The notes beneath the pieces were generated by a model. The model saw nothing but the letters and a program-made list of their open reading frames with translations. It had not been told where the DNA came from and ran no database searches. This document shows positions 35,238 through 46,874 of a stretch of 64,000 nt of DNA, piece by piece; position 1 is the first letter of the stretch; each line of letters opens with the position of its first letter. The stretch lies in contig CAVQCO010000001.1 of NCBI GenBank assembly GCA_963711065.1, positions 124,001-188,000 of the forward strand, in the 5' to 3' direction. Both the position numbers and the translations under genes were made by a program. This stretch comes from Bog-473 sp963711065 (GTDB lineage: Bacteria > Actinomycetota > Acidimicrobiia > Acidimicrobiales > RAAP-2).

Positions 35238-36146
35238 TCAGTCGCTCCCCTCGGGTTCGAACCCGGTCCCGCCGTCGACCGCGCCGACCCGCGGCGTTCC
35301 CCCCTTGGTGTCCGCCTTGGCTTCCGCCTTGGCCGCCTTGCGCGCCGCCCGCAGCCCCTTCACGCGCGACCGCGTCGCCTCCATCTTCTTGCGGTTGCGC
35401 GCCGCACCCTCCTTGGCCCGCCAGATGCGCCCCTGCATGCCGCGGTGGGCCAGCGGGATGTCCTCGTCGAGCAGGTGGGCCTCGAGCACCTCGCGCAGCG
35501 GCTTGGTGCCCGTGAGCTCGTCGTCCCGCCGGCCGGACTGGCCGCCCTCGGGCGTGCGCACGCCGTAGCCGAGCTCGCCGGACCACTGGACCTCGCCCTC
35601 GTAGGCGGCGCTGCCCGACGGGGAGGTGGCCCGCATCCAGCCCGACGTCATCAGGTCGTCGCCCTCGCGCCAGTCCTCCCAGGGGAGCTTCTTCGGCGTG
35701 CCGTCGTCGTTCACCACGAGCTCGTTCTTGGTGTAGATGGCGTCGGAGCGGTTGGTGAAGGAGAACTCGAACAACTTGGACTCGGTGATGGCCTCGGTCG
35801 GGCAGGCCTCGACGCACATGTCGCAGTGGATGCAGCGCAGGTAGTTGATCTCGTAGACGTAGCCGTAGCGCTCGCCGGGCGACACCGGGTGGTCGGGCGG
35901 GTTGTCCAGGCCGCGCACGTAGATGCAGTCGGCCGGGCACACCCCCGCGCACAGCTCGCAGCCGATGCACTTCTCCATCCCGTCCTCGTAGCGGTTGAGG
36001 ACGTGGCGACCGTGCTGGCGCGGGAACTTGGGCTTCTTGTCCTCCGGGTACTGGGTCGTGACCCGGGGCCGGGTCAGGTGCTGGAAGGTCAGCTTGAAGC
36101 CGCCCAGGAAGGACAGCTGGTCCTTCATCTCGTCGCCCACGCCCAC
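35238..36146 (-). CDS. nuoI: NADH-quinone oxidoreductase subunit I with long C-terminal extension
   Basis: This 302-residue peripheral-arm subunit carries two [4Fe-4S] clusters: CIGCELCAGVCP and CIHCDMCVEACP (about residues 59-110). These clusters (N6a and N6b) pass electrons to NuoB. Beyond about residue 165 there is an extension of some 130 residues not found in the short proteobacterial NuoI, ending in a Lys/Ala-rich helix (AARKAAKAEAKADTKGG). The GTG at 36146 overlaps the nuoH stop; an ATG six codons later is an alternative start. Confidence 0.93.
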   Translation of the reverse strand: MGVGDEMKDQLSFLGGFKLTFQHLTRPRVTTQYPEDKKPKFPRQHGRHVLNRYEDGMEKCIGCELCAGVCPADCIYVRGLDNPPDHPVSPGERYGYVYEINYLRCIHCDMCVEACPTEAITESKLFEFSFTNRSDAIYTKNELVVNDDGTPKKLPWEDWREGDDLMTSGWMRATSPSGSAAYEGEVQWSGELGYGVRTPEGGQSGRRDDELTGTKPLREVLEAHLLDEDIPLAHRGMQGRIWRAKEGAARNRKKMEATRSRVKGLRAARKAAKAEAKADTKGGTPRVGAVDGGTGFEPEGSD

Positions 36147-37426
36147 TACTCCTCACCTCCCGGCAGCGGCGGCACGGGGCTGAGACGGGGCGCCCGCGTC
36201 ACCCGCCGTCCGATGACGGGGATGACGACGTCCTCCTCGCTGCGGCCGGTCCCGAGCTGGTTGGCCCGCAGCAGGAGCACGGCGGCCAGCAGGATGGCCG
36301 GCACCAGCAGCAGGCCGCCCCAGCCCCAGGCGATGATGGCGGCGACCAGCAGCAACCAGCCCAGCGTCATCGGGATCAGCCGCTTCCAGCCGAGGTCCAT
36401 CAGCTGGTCGTAGCGCAGGCGTGGCAGGGCGGCGCGGAACCAGACGTAGATGAAGCAGAAGGCGACGGTCTTGAGCAGGAAGTAGATGATCGGCATGTAG
36501 ATGGTCGCCCCCGGGATGTGGAAGATGTAGCCGTTGGGGCCGCCGAAGAACAGCGTCACGACGATGGCCGACATGGTGATGGTGTTCATGAACTCGGCCA
36601 GGAAGAAGAGGCCGAAGCGGATGGACGAGTACTCGGTGTGGAAGCCGCCGACCAGCTCCTGCTCCGCCTCGGTGAGGTCGAACGGGGGCCGGGTGAGCTC
36701 GGCCGTGATGGCGATCATGAAGAAGATGAAGGGCAGGAAGCCGAGCCGGATGAGGTTCCAGTTCCAGAAGCCGTCCGCCTGGGAGGCCACGATGGCCCGG
36801 GTGGACAGCGAACCGGTGACCAGCACGACCATGACCGTCGTCATGCCCAGCGCGGCCTCGTAGGAGATCACCTGCGCCGAGGCGCGCACCGACCCGAGCA
36901 GCGGGTACTTCGAGCCCGAGGACCAGCCGGCCAGCATGACGCCGTAGACCGCGATGCCCGACATGGCGAGCACGAGCAGGATCCCCATGGGCGGGTCGGC
37001 CACCTGCAGCTCGAAGGTGTGGCCGGCGACCGTGATGATGCCGCCGACGGGCACCACGGCGAAGATGAGCACCGCCGGGACCACCGACAGGTACGGCGCC
37101 AGCTTGAAGACGAAGGCGTCGGCCCGGTCCGGCAGCAGGTCCTCCTTGAAGACGAGCTTGGTCCCGTCGGCCAGCGTCTGCAGCAGCCCCCACGGCCCGG
37201 CGCGGTTCGGCCCCACGCGGCTCTGCATGTCCGAGATCACCTTGCGCTCGAACCAGATCATCATCGCCGTCGCCACGAGCAGCGCCACGAAGGCCACCAG
37301 GACCTTGATGATGGTGATGACCCAGACCTCCCAGTTGAGGCCGAAGTAGTAGAGGGGGTCGCCGTTCCCGCTGTTCGCGCTGTGCGTGAGCACCGGGGCG
37401 GAGCCGCTGAGGAGGGCGGCGATCAC
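36146..37426 (-). CDS. nuoH: NADH-quinone oxidoreductase subunit H
   Basis: This 426-residue membrane subunit forms the quinone-binding chamber with NuoB and NuoD. Conserved segments include WFERKVISDMQSRVGPNRAG, SGSKYPLLGSVRASAQVISY and ITAELTRPPFDLTEAEQELV. A hydrophilic tail after the eighth helix is longer than in E. coli. The GTG at 37426 overlaps the nuoG stop; the TAG overlaps the nuoI GTG. Confidence 0.95.
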   Translation of the reverse strand: MIAALLSGSAPVLTHSANSGNGDPLYYFGLNWEVWVITIIKVLVAFVALLVATAMMIWFERKVISDMQSRVGPNRAGPWGLLQTLADGTKLVFKEDLLPDRADAFVFKLAPYLSVVPAVLIFAVVPVGGIITVAGHTFELQVADPPMGILLVLAMSGIAVYGVMLAGWSSGSKYPLLGSVRASAQVISYEAALGMTTVMVVLVTGSLSTRAIVASQADGFWNWNLIRLGFLPFIFFMIAITAELTRPPFDLTEAEQELVGGFHTEYSSIRFGLFFLAEFMNTITMSAIVVTLFFGGPNGYIFHIPGATIYMPIIYFLLKTVAFCFIYVWFRAALPRLRYDQLMDLGWKRLIPMTLGWLLLVAAIIAWGWGGLLLVPAILLAAVLLLRANQLGTGRSEEDVVIPVIGRRVTRAPRLSPVPPLPGGEE

Positions 37427-40301
37427 ACCGACTCCAGTCGCACGTCGGTGACGAGCTGGCGGCTGTCGATCAGCGTCGCCACGGCGTTGCCCGGCGCGCT
37501 CTCCCCGCCGGGCACGTTGAAGTCGATGGCGACGACGCCCCGGGGCACGCCCTCGTCGGACTCGGCGGCCAGGATCAGCTCGCCCCGGGCCGACCGCACC
37601 TTCACGCGGTCGCCGGTCACCGCGCCCAGGCGGTCGAGGTCGTAGGGATTGGCCCGTGCCACCAGCGCCGGCACCAGCGGGGTCAGCGAGGGGGACCCGG
37701 TGACCGAGCAGCCGGCATCGTAGAGGCGCCGCCCGGACACGAGGCGCAGCGAGTAGTTGTCGGCCTTGGGGACGTGCAACGGCTCGGTGCCGCCGGTGGG
37801 GGCCCACGACAGGAGGGGTGGCGGGCGGCCCAGGTCGACCGCGCGCGCGACGGCGGGACCGCGGGCACCGGTGCCGACGCGCGGCGGCGCCCCCTGGCGC
37901 TCCACCGACTCGACGCCGGGCAGGGCGACGGGATCGATGGGCTCCACGTCGGTGTGGTGGTCCTCGTCGCGGGCCAGCGGCACGAGGATCCCGTCGTGGG
38001 CCACGTCGGAGTGCAGGACCTCCTGCGTCAGGCCCGCGTAGGCGGGCGCCGTGCGCGCCAGCTCCTCGGCGAGGTCGGCGACGCTGGCCACGCCCAGGTC
38101 GGCGCCGAGGGCGGCGGCCAGCTCGGCTGCGATCATCCAGTCCGGCCAGGCGAACCCCGGTGCGGTGAGCTTCGGGCCGAGGCGGCTCACCCGTCCCTCC
38201 ATGTTCGTCGTCGTGCCCGGCCGCTCGTGCGCCACCGCGCAGGGCAGCACGACGTCGGCGTGCGCGTCGACCGACTCGGACGGGTGGCCCGTGACCGCGA
38301 CCACGAAGTGTCCGGCCCCGAGCGCCTTGTCGGCCACGGCGTGGTCGGGGAAGTCGCTCAGCGGGTCTGCGCCGAGCAGCACCAGGGCCCGCACCTGGGT
38401 CCCGTCCGCGCCGCTCCCCGGCCATGGAGGCGAGGATCTCGGCGGCGGACAGCCCGGCGCCCGCCGGCACCGAGCCCCAGGCGGCGGTGAAGCGGGCCCG
38501 GCCCGCGTCGAGCCCCACCCGGCCCGGCAGGATGCCCGGGGCCAGCCCCATGTCGAGGGCGCCGAACACGTTGCCCCGGCGCAGCGCGGGGAGGAAGGTC
38601 GCCTTGGGCAGCGCACCGGCGAGGGTGCGCAGGGCCTCGGCCGCCACCTCGCCCGACTCCGCGTACGACGGGCGGCCGGCCACGACGACGACGCCCTCCC
38701 CGTCGGGGTGCGCGGCCAGCAGCCGGCGTGCCGCATCGAGGGCGCCGGGCGGGAGGGCGGCGCCCTCGTGATGGGTGCCGAGCGCGGTGGCGGCGCCGTC
38801 GTCACCGGTCAGCGCCCGGGCCAGCGCGGGGGCGTCACCCGGGCGGATGCGCAGGCTGGCGGACGCCAGCGGAGTCAGCGCGGTCGGGGACGGCGCGATC
38901 TCGAGGAGGGCCGTGGCGCCCGCGACGACCGCCTCGCGCAGGCGGAGGAAGAGGACGGGCAGCTCTTCGCGCAGGTCGCCGGCCAGGGTCAGGAGCAGCG
39001 GCGCCCGGCACGCGTCGTCGATGGTGGCCCGGGGCAACCCGAGCACCACGTCGGCGGGGAGCCCGTCGCCCAGCTGCGCGTCGACCGAGTCGGTGCCGAC
39101 GACGCCCTTGGCCAGCTTGGCCCAGGCGTAGGCGGACTCGTTGGTCAGGCGGGCGCCCCCCAGCAGCGCCACGGCGCCGGCCCCGCCGGCCTCCGTGGCG
39201 GCGCGCAGGCCGGCGGCGGCGGCGGCCAGGGCCTCGCTCCAGCTCACCGGGACCAGCTCGCCCTCCTTGCGCAGGCGCGGCTCGATGAGGCGCCCGTGCT
39301 CCAAGCGGCCCGTCTCGTGCGCCTCGCCCAGGAATTGGCCGCGGGTCACCGCGAGGCTCACCACCTGGGAGGCGGTGGCGGGGGCCACGTCGACGGCCTC
39401 GTCGGCCAGCTCGCTCGGCAACGGGCCGGCGTCGACCTCGTCGCCGTTCACCGACTCGTAGGTGAAGCGGCCCTTGTCGCACAGCCAGCCGTGGTTGACG
39501 GGGTCGGAGTCGATGCCGAGCAGCCGGGTCAGGCGGTTCTGCGACGACTGCACGGCGACCCGGCATCCCACCGAGCACTCGGTGCAGGTGGATTCCACCT
39601 GGTCCAGGTCCCAGGGGCGGGCGGTGAAGCGGTAGGGCGTCGCCGTGAGCGCGCCGACCGGGCAGATCTGCACCGTGTTGCCGCTGAAGTAGGAGGAGAA
39701 GGGCTCGGTCGGGAACGTCGAGACCTCGACGGCCTCGCCGCGCCCCGCGAAGTCGATCTGCGCCTCGCCCGCCACCTCGGACGCGAAGCGGGTGCAGCGG
39801 GCGCACTGGATGCAGCGCTCACGGTCGAGCAGCACCAGGTCGGAGATGGCGATGGGCTTCTCGAAGTGGCGCTTCTCCTCGACGAAGCGGCTCTCCCCCG
39901 GGCCGTAGGCCAGTGTCTGGTCCTGCAGCGGGCACTCGCCGCCCTTGTCGCACACGGGGCAGTCGAGGGGGTGGTTGGCCAGCAGGAATTCGAGCACCCC
40001 GTCCTGGGCCTTCTTGACCCGGTCGTTGGCGGTGTCCACCACCATGCCGTCGGTCACCGCGACGAAGCAGGCCGGGGTCAGGGTGGCGCCGCGCGGGCCC
40101 TCGACGTCGACGAGGCACATGCGGCACATGCCGACGGGGTCCATGCGGGGGTGGTAGCAGAAGCGCGGGATGTAGGTGCCGGCGCGCTCGGCCGCCGCGA
40201 TGAGCAGCTCGCCCTCCTTCGCCGTGACGGCGCGCCCGTCGAGGGTGAAGGTCAGCTCCCCCGTTTCTCGGGGGGCGAGGGCGTCGTCGGTCTTCGCGGT
40301 G

Positions 40302-40309
<8 letters not shown>
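37423..40309 (-). CDS. nuoG: NADH-quinone oxidoreductase subunit G (frameshifted)
   Basis: This is about 961 residues after correction. N-terminal [2Fe-2S] ligands are in FCYHPRMDPVGMCRMC, followed by HPLDCPVCDKGGECPL, the CIQCARCTRF cluster site and CTECSVGCRV with a later WLCDKGR cysteine, then a molybdopterin-oxidoreductase-like domain. The frame breaks near 38415 in GGGGAGCGGCGCGG and resumes with GADGTQVRALVLLGADPLSD. The 2887-base span fits one extra base. A TTG at 40309 overlapping the nuoF stop starts the LTDTAKTDD tail. As part of a complete operon, a sequence error is likelier than gene loss. Confidence 0.9.
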
Positions 40310-41605
<1,296 letters not shown>

Positions 41606-41606
<1 letters not shown>

Positions 41607-42235
41607 CAGGCCTTCTTCTCCCCGGCCGCCGCGACGCGGGCGGCGCCGGCCGCGGCCTCCGTCGCCCGCTCGGCCACGATGGCGGACCGGTCGGCCACCA
41701 GGCCGACGGTGCGCCGCACCCGCACGAGGGTGCCGTGGGGCGGCACCGTCTCGGAGAGCGCGCCGGAACGCAGGTCCGCCAGGAGGGCGTCGAAGGTCTC
41801 GGGCGTCTGCGCGCCGACGTAGCGGTGGTTGACCTGCACGCAGGGCGTGCGGTCGCAGTCGGCCAGGCACTCGGACTCCTCGAGGGTGAACACGCCGTCG
41901 GCCGTGGTGCCGCCGTGCCGGACGCCGAGCTCCGACTCCGCGTGCTCGAGCAGCTCGAGCGCGCCGTCGAGCATGCAGGCGATGTTCGTGCACACCGACA
42001 CCACGTAGGTGCCCACGGGCTCGATGTGCAACATGTCGTAGAAGCTCGCGGTGCCCTGGACCTCGGCCGCCGTCACGCCGCACAGCTGCGCGATCTCCTC
42101 CATCGCCTCGGGGCGCAGCCAGCCGTCCTGCTCCTGGGCCAGGTGGCACAGGGGGATCAGCGCCGAGCGGGGGCGGGGGTAGAGCGCGACCAGCTCCTCG
42201 GCCCGCGCGCGCAGCGCCGCGTCGAGGTGGCTCAC
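41606..42235 (-). CDS. nuoE: NADH-quinone oxidoreductase subunit E
   Basis: This 209-residue thioredoxin-like subunit has a [2Fe-2S] cluster (N1a) bound by SVCTNIACML and SECLADCDRTPC. A helical N-terminal domain (RPRSALIPLCHLAQEQDGWL) precedes it, and an Ala-rich C-terminal tail of about 45 residues is longer than usual. The GTG at 42235 overlaps the nuoD stop. Confidence 0.94.
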
Positions 42236-43674
42236 CGGTCCACCTCGCCCATGACCGGGTCCACCGAGGAGATGACGGCGACGGCGTCGGCCATGAGGCC
42301 ACCCCGCAGCAGCAGCGGCAGGGACTGCAGGTTGACGAAGCTCGGCCCCCGGATGTGCATGCGATAGGGCTTCGACGTCCCGTCGGACACGAGGTAGCAG
42401 CCGAGCTCGCCGCGGGGGGACTCGATCGCCACGTAGACCTCGCCCTCGGGCACCCGGAAGCCCTCGGTGAAGATCTTGAAGTGGTGGATGAGCGCCTCCA
42501 TGCTCTCGTCGATGCGGGCGCGTGGTGGCGGCGTCACCTTGCGGTCCTGGACCCGGTAGTCGCCGGGCGGCATCATCTCCGCGATCTGGCGGATCATCTT
42601 GATCGACTCGCGGATCTCGTTGAGGCGCACGGAGTAGCGGTCGAAATTGTCGCCGTAGGTGCCGATGATGACGTCGAAGTCGAGCTTGTCGTAGGCCAGG
42701 TACGGCATGGTGCGCCGCAGGTCCCAGGGCACGCCGGTCGAGCGCAGGATGGGGCCGGTCACCGAGAGCGCGAGCGCCTCCTCGGCCGAGATGTTGCCCA
42801 CCGCCTCCATGCGCTCCCGGAAGATGGGCTGACCGGTCAGCAGCTCGTCGTACTCGTAGGTGCGGGCCAGGATCGTCTCGCAGACGATGTCGACGTCGTC
42901 CTCCCAACCGTCGGGCAGGTCGGCCGCCACGCCGCCGGGCCGGATGTAGTTGTGGTTCATGCGCAGGCCGGTCGTCTTCTCGAAGAAGGTGAGCACCATC
43001 TCGCGCTCGCGGAAGCCGTAGATCAACATGGAGGTGGAGCCGAGGTCCCCGCCGTTGGTGGCCATCCACAGCAGGTGGGACGACACCCGGTTCAGCTCGG
43101 CCATCAGCATCCGGATCCACGTCGCCCGCGGCGGCGGCTCCACGCCCAGCAGCGCCTCGGTGGCGAGCGAGAAGACCAACTCGTTGTGCAGGGGCGAGAG
43201 GTAGTCCATGCGCGTCACGTTGGTGGAGCCCTGGGCGTAGGTGAGCTCCTCCCCCGTCTTCTCCATGCCGGTGTGCAGGTAGCCGATGATCGGTTTGGTG
43301 CGCAGCACCGTCTCCCCGTCCAGCTCGAGCATCAGCCGCAGCACGCCGTGGGTCGAGGGGTGCTGGGGCCCCATGTTGATGATCATCGTCTGGTCGTCGC
43401 GGCGCTCGATGTCGATGTCGCCCGGGTCCACGACGCCGCCCTCGGGCAGGCGCAGGACCGCGCCCACCTCGCTGCGCAGCTCGTCGGCGGTCGTGGCGCC
43501 GCGTGGCGCCAGCTCCTGGGCCCCCTCCGACGTCTCACCGACGAAGGCCCGCTCCTCTGCCGCCCGGTGGGCGGCCTCGGTCGTCTCGAACCCCAGTTCC
43601 TCGGGCAGCGCCTCGGGCCTGCCGTCGGGGTCGCTCCCCTTCTCGTTCTCGTTCTCGCGTCCGTCGTCGGTCAT
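42232..43674 (-). CDS. nuoD: NADH-quinone oxidoreductase subunit D
   Basis: This 480-residue 49-kDa-type subunit lines the quinone site. Conserved pieces are NMGPQHPSTHGVLRLMLELD, GYLHTGMEKTGEELTY and the C-terminal SSVDPVMGEVDR. About 85 extra residues precede the conserved core, rich in Glu, Ala and Asp (ATG at 43674, overlapping nuoC). That extension has no recognisable motif. Assignment is secure. Confidence 0.95.
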   Translation of the reverse strand: MTDDGRENENEKGSDPDGRPEALPEELGFETTEAAHRAAEERAFVGETSEGAQELAPRGATTADELRSEVGAVLRLPEGGVVDPGDIDIERRDDQTMIINMGPQHPSTHGVLRLMLELDGETVLRTKPIIGYLHTGMEKTGEELTYAQGSTNVTRMDYLSPLHNELVFSLATEALLGVEPPPRATWIRMLMAELNRVSSHLLWMATNGGDLGSTSMLIYGFREREMVLTFFEKTTGLRMNHNYIRPGGVAADLPDGWEDDVDIVCETILARTYEYDELLTGQPIFRERMEAVGNISAEEALALSVTGPILRSTGVPWDLRRTMPYLAYDKLDFDVIIGTYGDNFDRYSVRLNEIRESIKMIRQIAEMMPPGDYRVQDRKVTPPPRARIDESMEALIHHFKIFTEGFRVPEGEVYVAIESPRGELGCYLVSDGTSKPYRMHIRGPSFVNLQSLPLLLRGGLMADAVAVISSVDPVMGEVDR

Positions 43675-44189
43675 CGCGGCCCGGGCGCTTCCTTGAACTG
43701 CACCGGCACCCGCCCCACGCCGTAGTCCTTGCGCAGCGGGTGGCCCTCCCAGTCCTCGGGCATGAGGATGCGGGTCATGTCGGGGTGGCCGTCGAAGAGG
43801 ATGCCCATCAGGTCGTAGGCCTCGCGCTCCATCGCCTCGGTCCCGGGGTAGACGTCGAAGAGGCTCTCGACCACCGGATCGGACTCGGGCACCTGCACCC
43901 GGATCCGCACGCGCTGGCGCATCGAGAGCGAGAGGAGGTTGACGACCACCTCGAAGCGCTCGGGCGCGACGCCGTCGGGCAGCGAGCGACCCGGGTGGGT
44001 CAGGTAATCGATGGCGCACAGGTCGGCGCACATCTCGAAGCCGGCGTCGCGGAAGGCCGTCACCATGACCTTGTACGTGTCACGGTGGGGGAACGCGAGC
44101 TGGTCGACCAGGCGGTCGGGCAGGCGCGGCACCTCCGGCAGGACGCCCGAGGGCGCGGCCGCCGGGGCGGTCGCGGCGGGCTCGCTCAC
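43671..44189 (-). CDS. nuoC: NADH-quinone oxidoreductase subunit C
   Basis: This 172-residue 30-kDa-type subunit has the signature ERFEVVVNLLSLSMRQRVRI, then EREAYDLMGILFDGHPDMTRIL and DWEGHPLRKDYG. The GTG at 44189 overlaps the nuoB stop (GTGA); an Ala/Pro-rich leader precedes the fold. It connects NuoB and NuoD in the peripheral arm. Confidence 0.95.
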   Translation of the reverse strand: MSEPAATAPAAAPSGVLPEVPRLPDRLVDQLAFPHRDTYKVMVTAFRDAGFEMCADLCAIDYLTHPGRSLPDGVAPERFEVVVNLLSLSMRQRVRIRVQVPESDPVVESLFDVYPGTEAMEREAYDLMGILFDGHPDMTRILMPEDWEGHPLRKDYGVGRVPVQFKEAPGPR

Positions 44190-44746
44190 CGGGGCGTGGC
44201 CACCCGCACTGCGTCGGGCACGGTGGGCACCCAGCCGCCCGTCGCCTGCTCGCCGGCCGGGACAGAGCTCCCGGGGCGGCGGGTGATCTCGCCGGTGCGG
44301 ATCTTCTCGTGCAGCGTGAGGATGGCGTGGAGCAGGGTCTCGGGCGAGGGGGGGCAGCCGGGGGCGTAGACGTCGACGGGGACGATCTGGTCGACCCCCT
44401 GCACGATGGCGTAGTTGTTGAACATCCCGCCCGTCGACGCGCACACGCCCATGGAGATGACCCACTTGGGCTCCATCATCTGGTCGTAAATTTGGCGGAG
44501 GACGGGGGCCATCTTCTGGGAGACCCGTCCCGCCACGATCATCAGGTCGGCTTGTCGCGGCGAGCCCCTGAAGACCTCCATGCCGAGCCGGCTGATGTCG
44601 TAGTCGGCGGCACCGACCGAAATCATCTCAATGGCGCAGCAGGCGAGCCCGAAGGTGGCCGGCCACACGCTGTTGCGCCGCGCCCACTTGACCAGGTCCT
44701 CGAGGCGGCCGGTGAGGAAGTTGTGCTGGAGGTCCTCGAACCCCAT
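44186..44746 (-). CDS. nuoB: NADH-quinone oxidoreductase subunit B
   Basis: This 186-residue subunit holds the terminal [4Fe-4S] cluster N2, ligated by adjacent cysteines in FGLACCAIEMIS, by GVCASTGGMF and by VYAPGCPPSPE. It passes electrons directly to quinone. The C-terminal 30 residues are a variable tail. It begins three bases after the nuoA stop. Confidence 0.96.
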   Translation of the reverse strand: MGFEDLQHNFLTGRLEDLVKWARRNSVWPATFGLACCAIEMISVGAADYDISRLGMEVFRGSPRQADLMIVAGRVSQKMAPVLRQIYDQMMEPKWVISMGVCASTGGMFNNYAIVQGVDQIVPVDVYAPGCPPSPETLLHAILTLHEKIRTGEITRRPGSSVPAGEQATGGWVPTVPDAVRVATPR

Positions 44747-44749
44747 CCC

Positions 44750-45208
44750 TCAGGCCGCCTCGCCGGGGGTCGGGCGCGCCGCGCTGATGCGCGTGATGGT
44801 CGACTCCGAGGTCCGGCTCGGCAGGCCCGGTTGCAAGGTCTTTGGCGGGCCCCAGGTCAGGGCGCCGTTGGAGATGAGGTAGAGGAACGACACGAAGACC
44901 ACGGCGGCGAAGACGATCACCTCGATGAGGCCGAACGTCGCGATCTGGTGGAAGACCACAGCCCAGGGGTAGAGGAACACGATCTCGATGTCGAAGATGA
45001 TGAAGATCATGGAGACCAGATAGAAGCGCACCGGGAAGCGTTGGGGCGGCTCCACGTTGGGGACGATGCCGCACTCGTAGGGCGCCAGCTTGGCCGCGCT
45101 GGGCTTCTTCCTCGGCGCCAGCATGGCCGAGGAGACGAGCGAGAACGCGGTGAAGGCGAGGCCGAGCAGCCCCAGGATGAGGATTGGGAGGTACTGGTCC
45201 ACTGTCAC
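44750..45208 (-). CDS. nuoA: NADH-quinone oxidoreductase subunit A
   Basis: This 152-residue three-helix membrane subunit opens the 14-gene nuo operon. The family motif YECGIVPNVEPPQRFPVRFY and the helix FIIFDIEIVFLYPWAVVF are present; the Cys in YECG lies in the flexible TM1-2 loop. The C-terminal 30 residues are an unconserved tail. The GTG at 45208 (a second GTG follows at 45202) lies just downstream of a possible TAGAAA -10. Confidence 0.95.
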   Translation of the reverse strand: MTVDQYLPILILGLLGLAFTAFSLVSSAMLAPRKKPSAAKLAPYECGIVPNVEPPQRFPVRFYLVSMIFIIFDIEIVFLYPWAVVFHQIATFGLIEVIVFAAVVFVSFLYLISNGALTWGPPKTLQPGLPSRTSESTITRISAARPTPGEAA

Positions 45209-45289
45209 CCGTTTCTACCATGCGACCCCTTCGCCAGGCACATCCGCGGCGCTGGTCAGAGGCCCGGGCGGCGGACCTACGATGCCCTC
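45209..45289. promoter_or_regulatory. Divergent promoter region nuoA / quinone reductase gene
   Basis: In this 81-base gap, TACGAT (45278-45283) lies six bases before the GTG at 45290 on the + strand, a leaderless arrangement. TAGAAA on the - strand (45217-45212) lies three bases before the nuoA GTG. No Rex-type TTGTGA dyad is visible here. Elements are visual matches only. Confidence 0.4.
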
Positions 45290-46868
45290 GTGACGGCTCC
45301 CGACGAGACCCCACCGGCCGGCGGCCCGAAGAAGGCGGCGAAGGCCGCGAAAGCCCCGGCGAAGGCCCCGTCGAAGGCCCCGGCGAAGGCGCCGGCGAAG
45401 AAGCAGACGACGGCCGCCAAGAAGGCCGCCAAGAAGGCGGCCGAACCCGGGGCGGCCCCCGCGAAGAAGAGGGTCGCCCGCAAGGCGGCCCCGGCCGCGA
45501 AGACGTCCGCCAAGCCAACCCCCGCCGCCGCAACCCCTGCCGCCGGCACGGCGACTGCGGCGCCGCGGCGCCGGGCGGCCGCGCCGGTGCACGACGTCGT
45601 CGTCGTCGGCGCCGGGCCCGCCGGCGCGTCGTGCGGGTATTGGCTCGCCGACGCCGGCTGGGACGTTGTCGTGGTCGAGAAGAAGCAATTCCCGCGGGAG
45701 AAGACGTGCGGCGACGGACTGACCCCGCGCGCGGTCCGCCAGCTGGCCGACATGGGCCTGGAGCCCGCGCTCGCGGGCTCCCACCGCTACACCGGTCTGC
45801 GCGCCATCGGCTTCGGCCATTCCATCGAGATGTACTGGCCCGAGCACCCCAACTTCCCCGACTACGGCTACACCATCACGCGCCACGACCTCGACGGCCT
45901 CGTCGCAGCGCGGGCGGCGGAAGCCGGGGCGACCCTGTTGCAGGAGACGGAGGTGGTGGCCCCGGTCGTCACCGACGACGCTGCGGCTGGACCGCTGCCG
46001 ACGCTCGCCGGTGTCACGGTGAAGGACAAGGGCGGCCGCGGCACCCGGACCATCCGGGCCCGTTACGTCGTGGTGGCCGACGGGTCCAACTCCCGGGTCG
46101 GGCGGATGCTGGGCACGGCGCGCCGACGCGGGCTCCCTCTCGGCATGGCCCTGCGGGGGTACTACCGCTCGGACCGCCACGACGACCCGTACATCGAGTC
46201 GCACCTCGACATCCGCGACCCCGAGGGCAACGTCGTGCCGGGCTACGGCTGGATCTTCCCCATGGGCGACGGCCGGGTGAACGTCGGCGTCGGCCTCCTG
46301 TCGACCGAACAGCGCTGGAAGGGCATCAACACGACCACCCTCATGGAGACCTTCGTCGACTACGCCCCCGCGTCGTGGGGCTTGAGCCCGGCGACGAGCC
46401 TCGGGCCGCCCACCGGCGGCAAGCTGCCCATGGGGCTCTCGGTCGGCCCGCGCGGGGGGCAACGTGCTGATCGCCGGCGATGCCGGCGGCGCCATCAACC
46501 CGTTCAACGGCGAGGGGATCGCCTACGCCTACGAGACGGGTCGCCTGGCCGCCGCCGCTCTGGGCCACGCGCTGACCGGCGAGGGCAGCGCGGCGCTGTT
46601 GCGGTACGACCAGGAGCTCACGGCCGCCTACGGGCAGTACTTCAAGGTGGCCCGGGCCTTCGTGCACCTGATTTCGCATCCGGAGGCCATGCGGCTCTGC
46701 GTCAGTCTCGGCATGCGCTCGGAGCTCCTCATGACGACGCTGTTGCGCATCATGGCCAACCTCATGCGGCCCGACGCCGCCGGGCCGGCCGAGCTCGGCT
46801 ACCGGGCGATGGAGCTCGTGTCACGCCTCCTCCCCGACCCCGACGGCCTCGTGAGCCCTGCCGCCTGA
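45290..46868 (+). CDS. Geranylgeranyl/menaquinone-reductase-like flavoprotein with Lys/Ala-rich N-terminal extension (frameshifted)
   Basis: This is about 525 residues. The first 95 are an extension of Lys, Ala and Pro repeats (KAPAKAPSKAPAKAPAKK-like) resembling actinobacterial histone-like tails. Then comes an FAD fold, VVVVGAGPAGASCGYWLADAG, with EKKQFPREKTCGDGLTPRA, the family hallmark, and the closing DAGGAINPFNGEGIAYA. That last part is in another frame after a run of six G near 46455; 1579 bases fit one extra base. Such enzymes saturate isoprenoid chains; beside nuo genes a menaquinone-tail role (MenJ-like) is likely but inferred. The extension could bind nucleic acid or anionic lipid. 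Confidence 0.83.
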
Positions 46869-46874
46869 GGGGCC

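Noticed and set aside
45209..45289. Rex operator upstream of nuoA
   Set aside because: No TTGTGA-N6-TCACAA-like dyad is visible in the gap.
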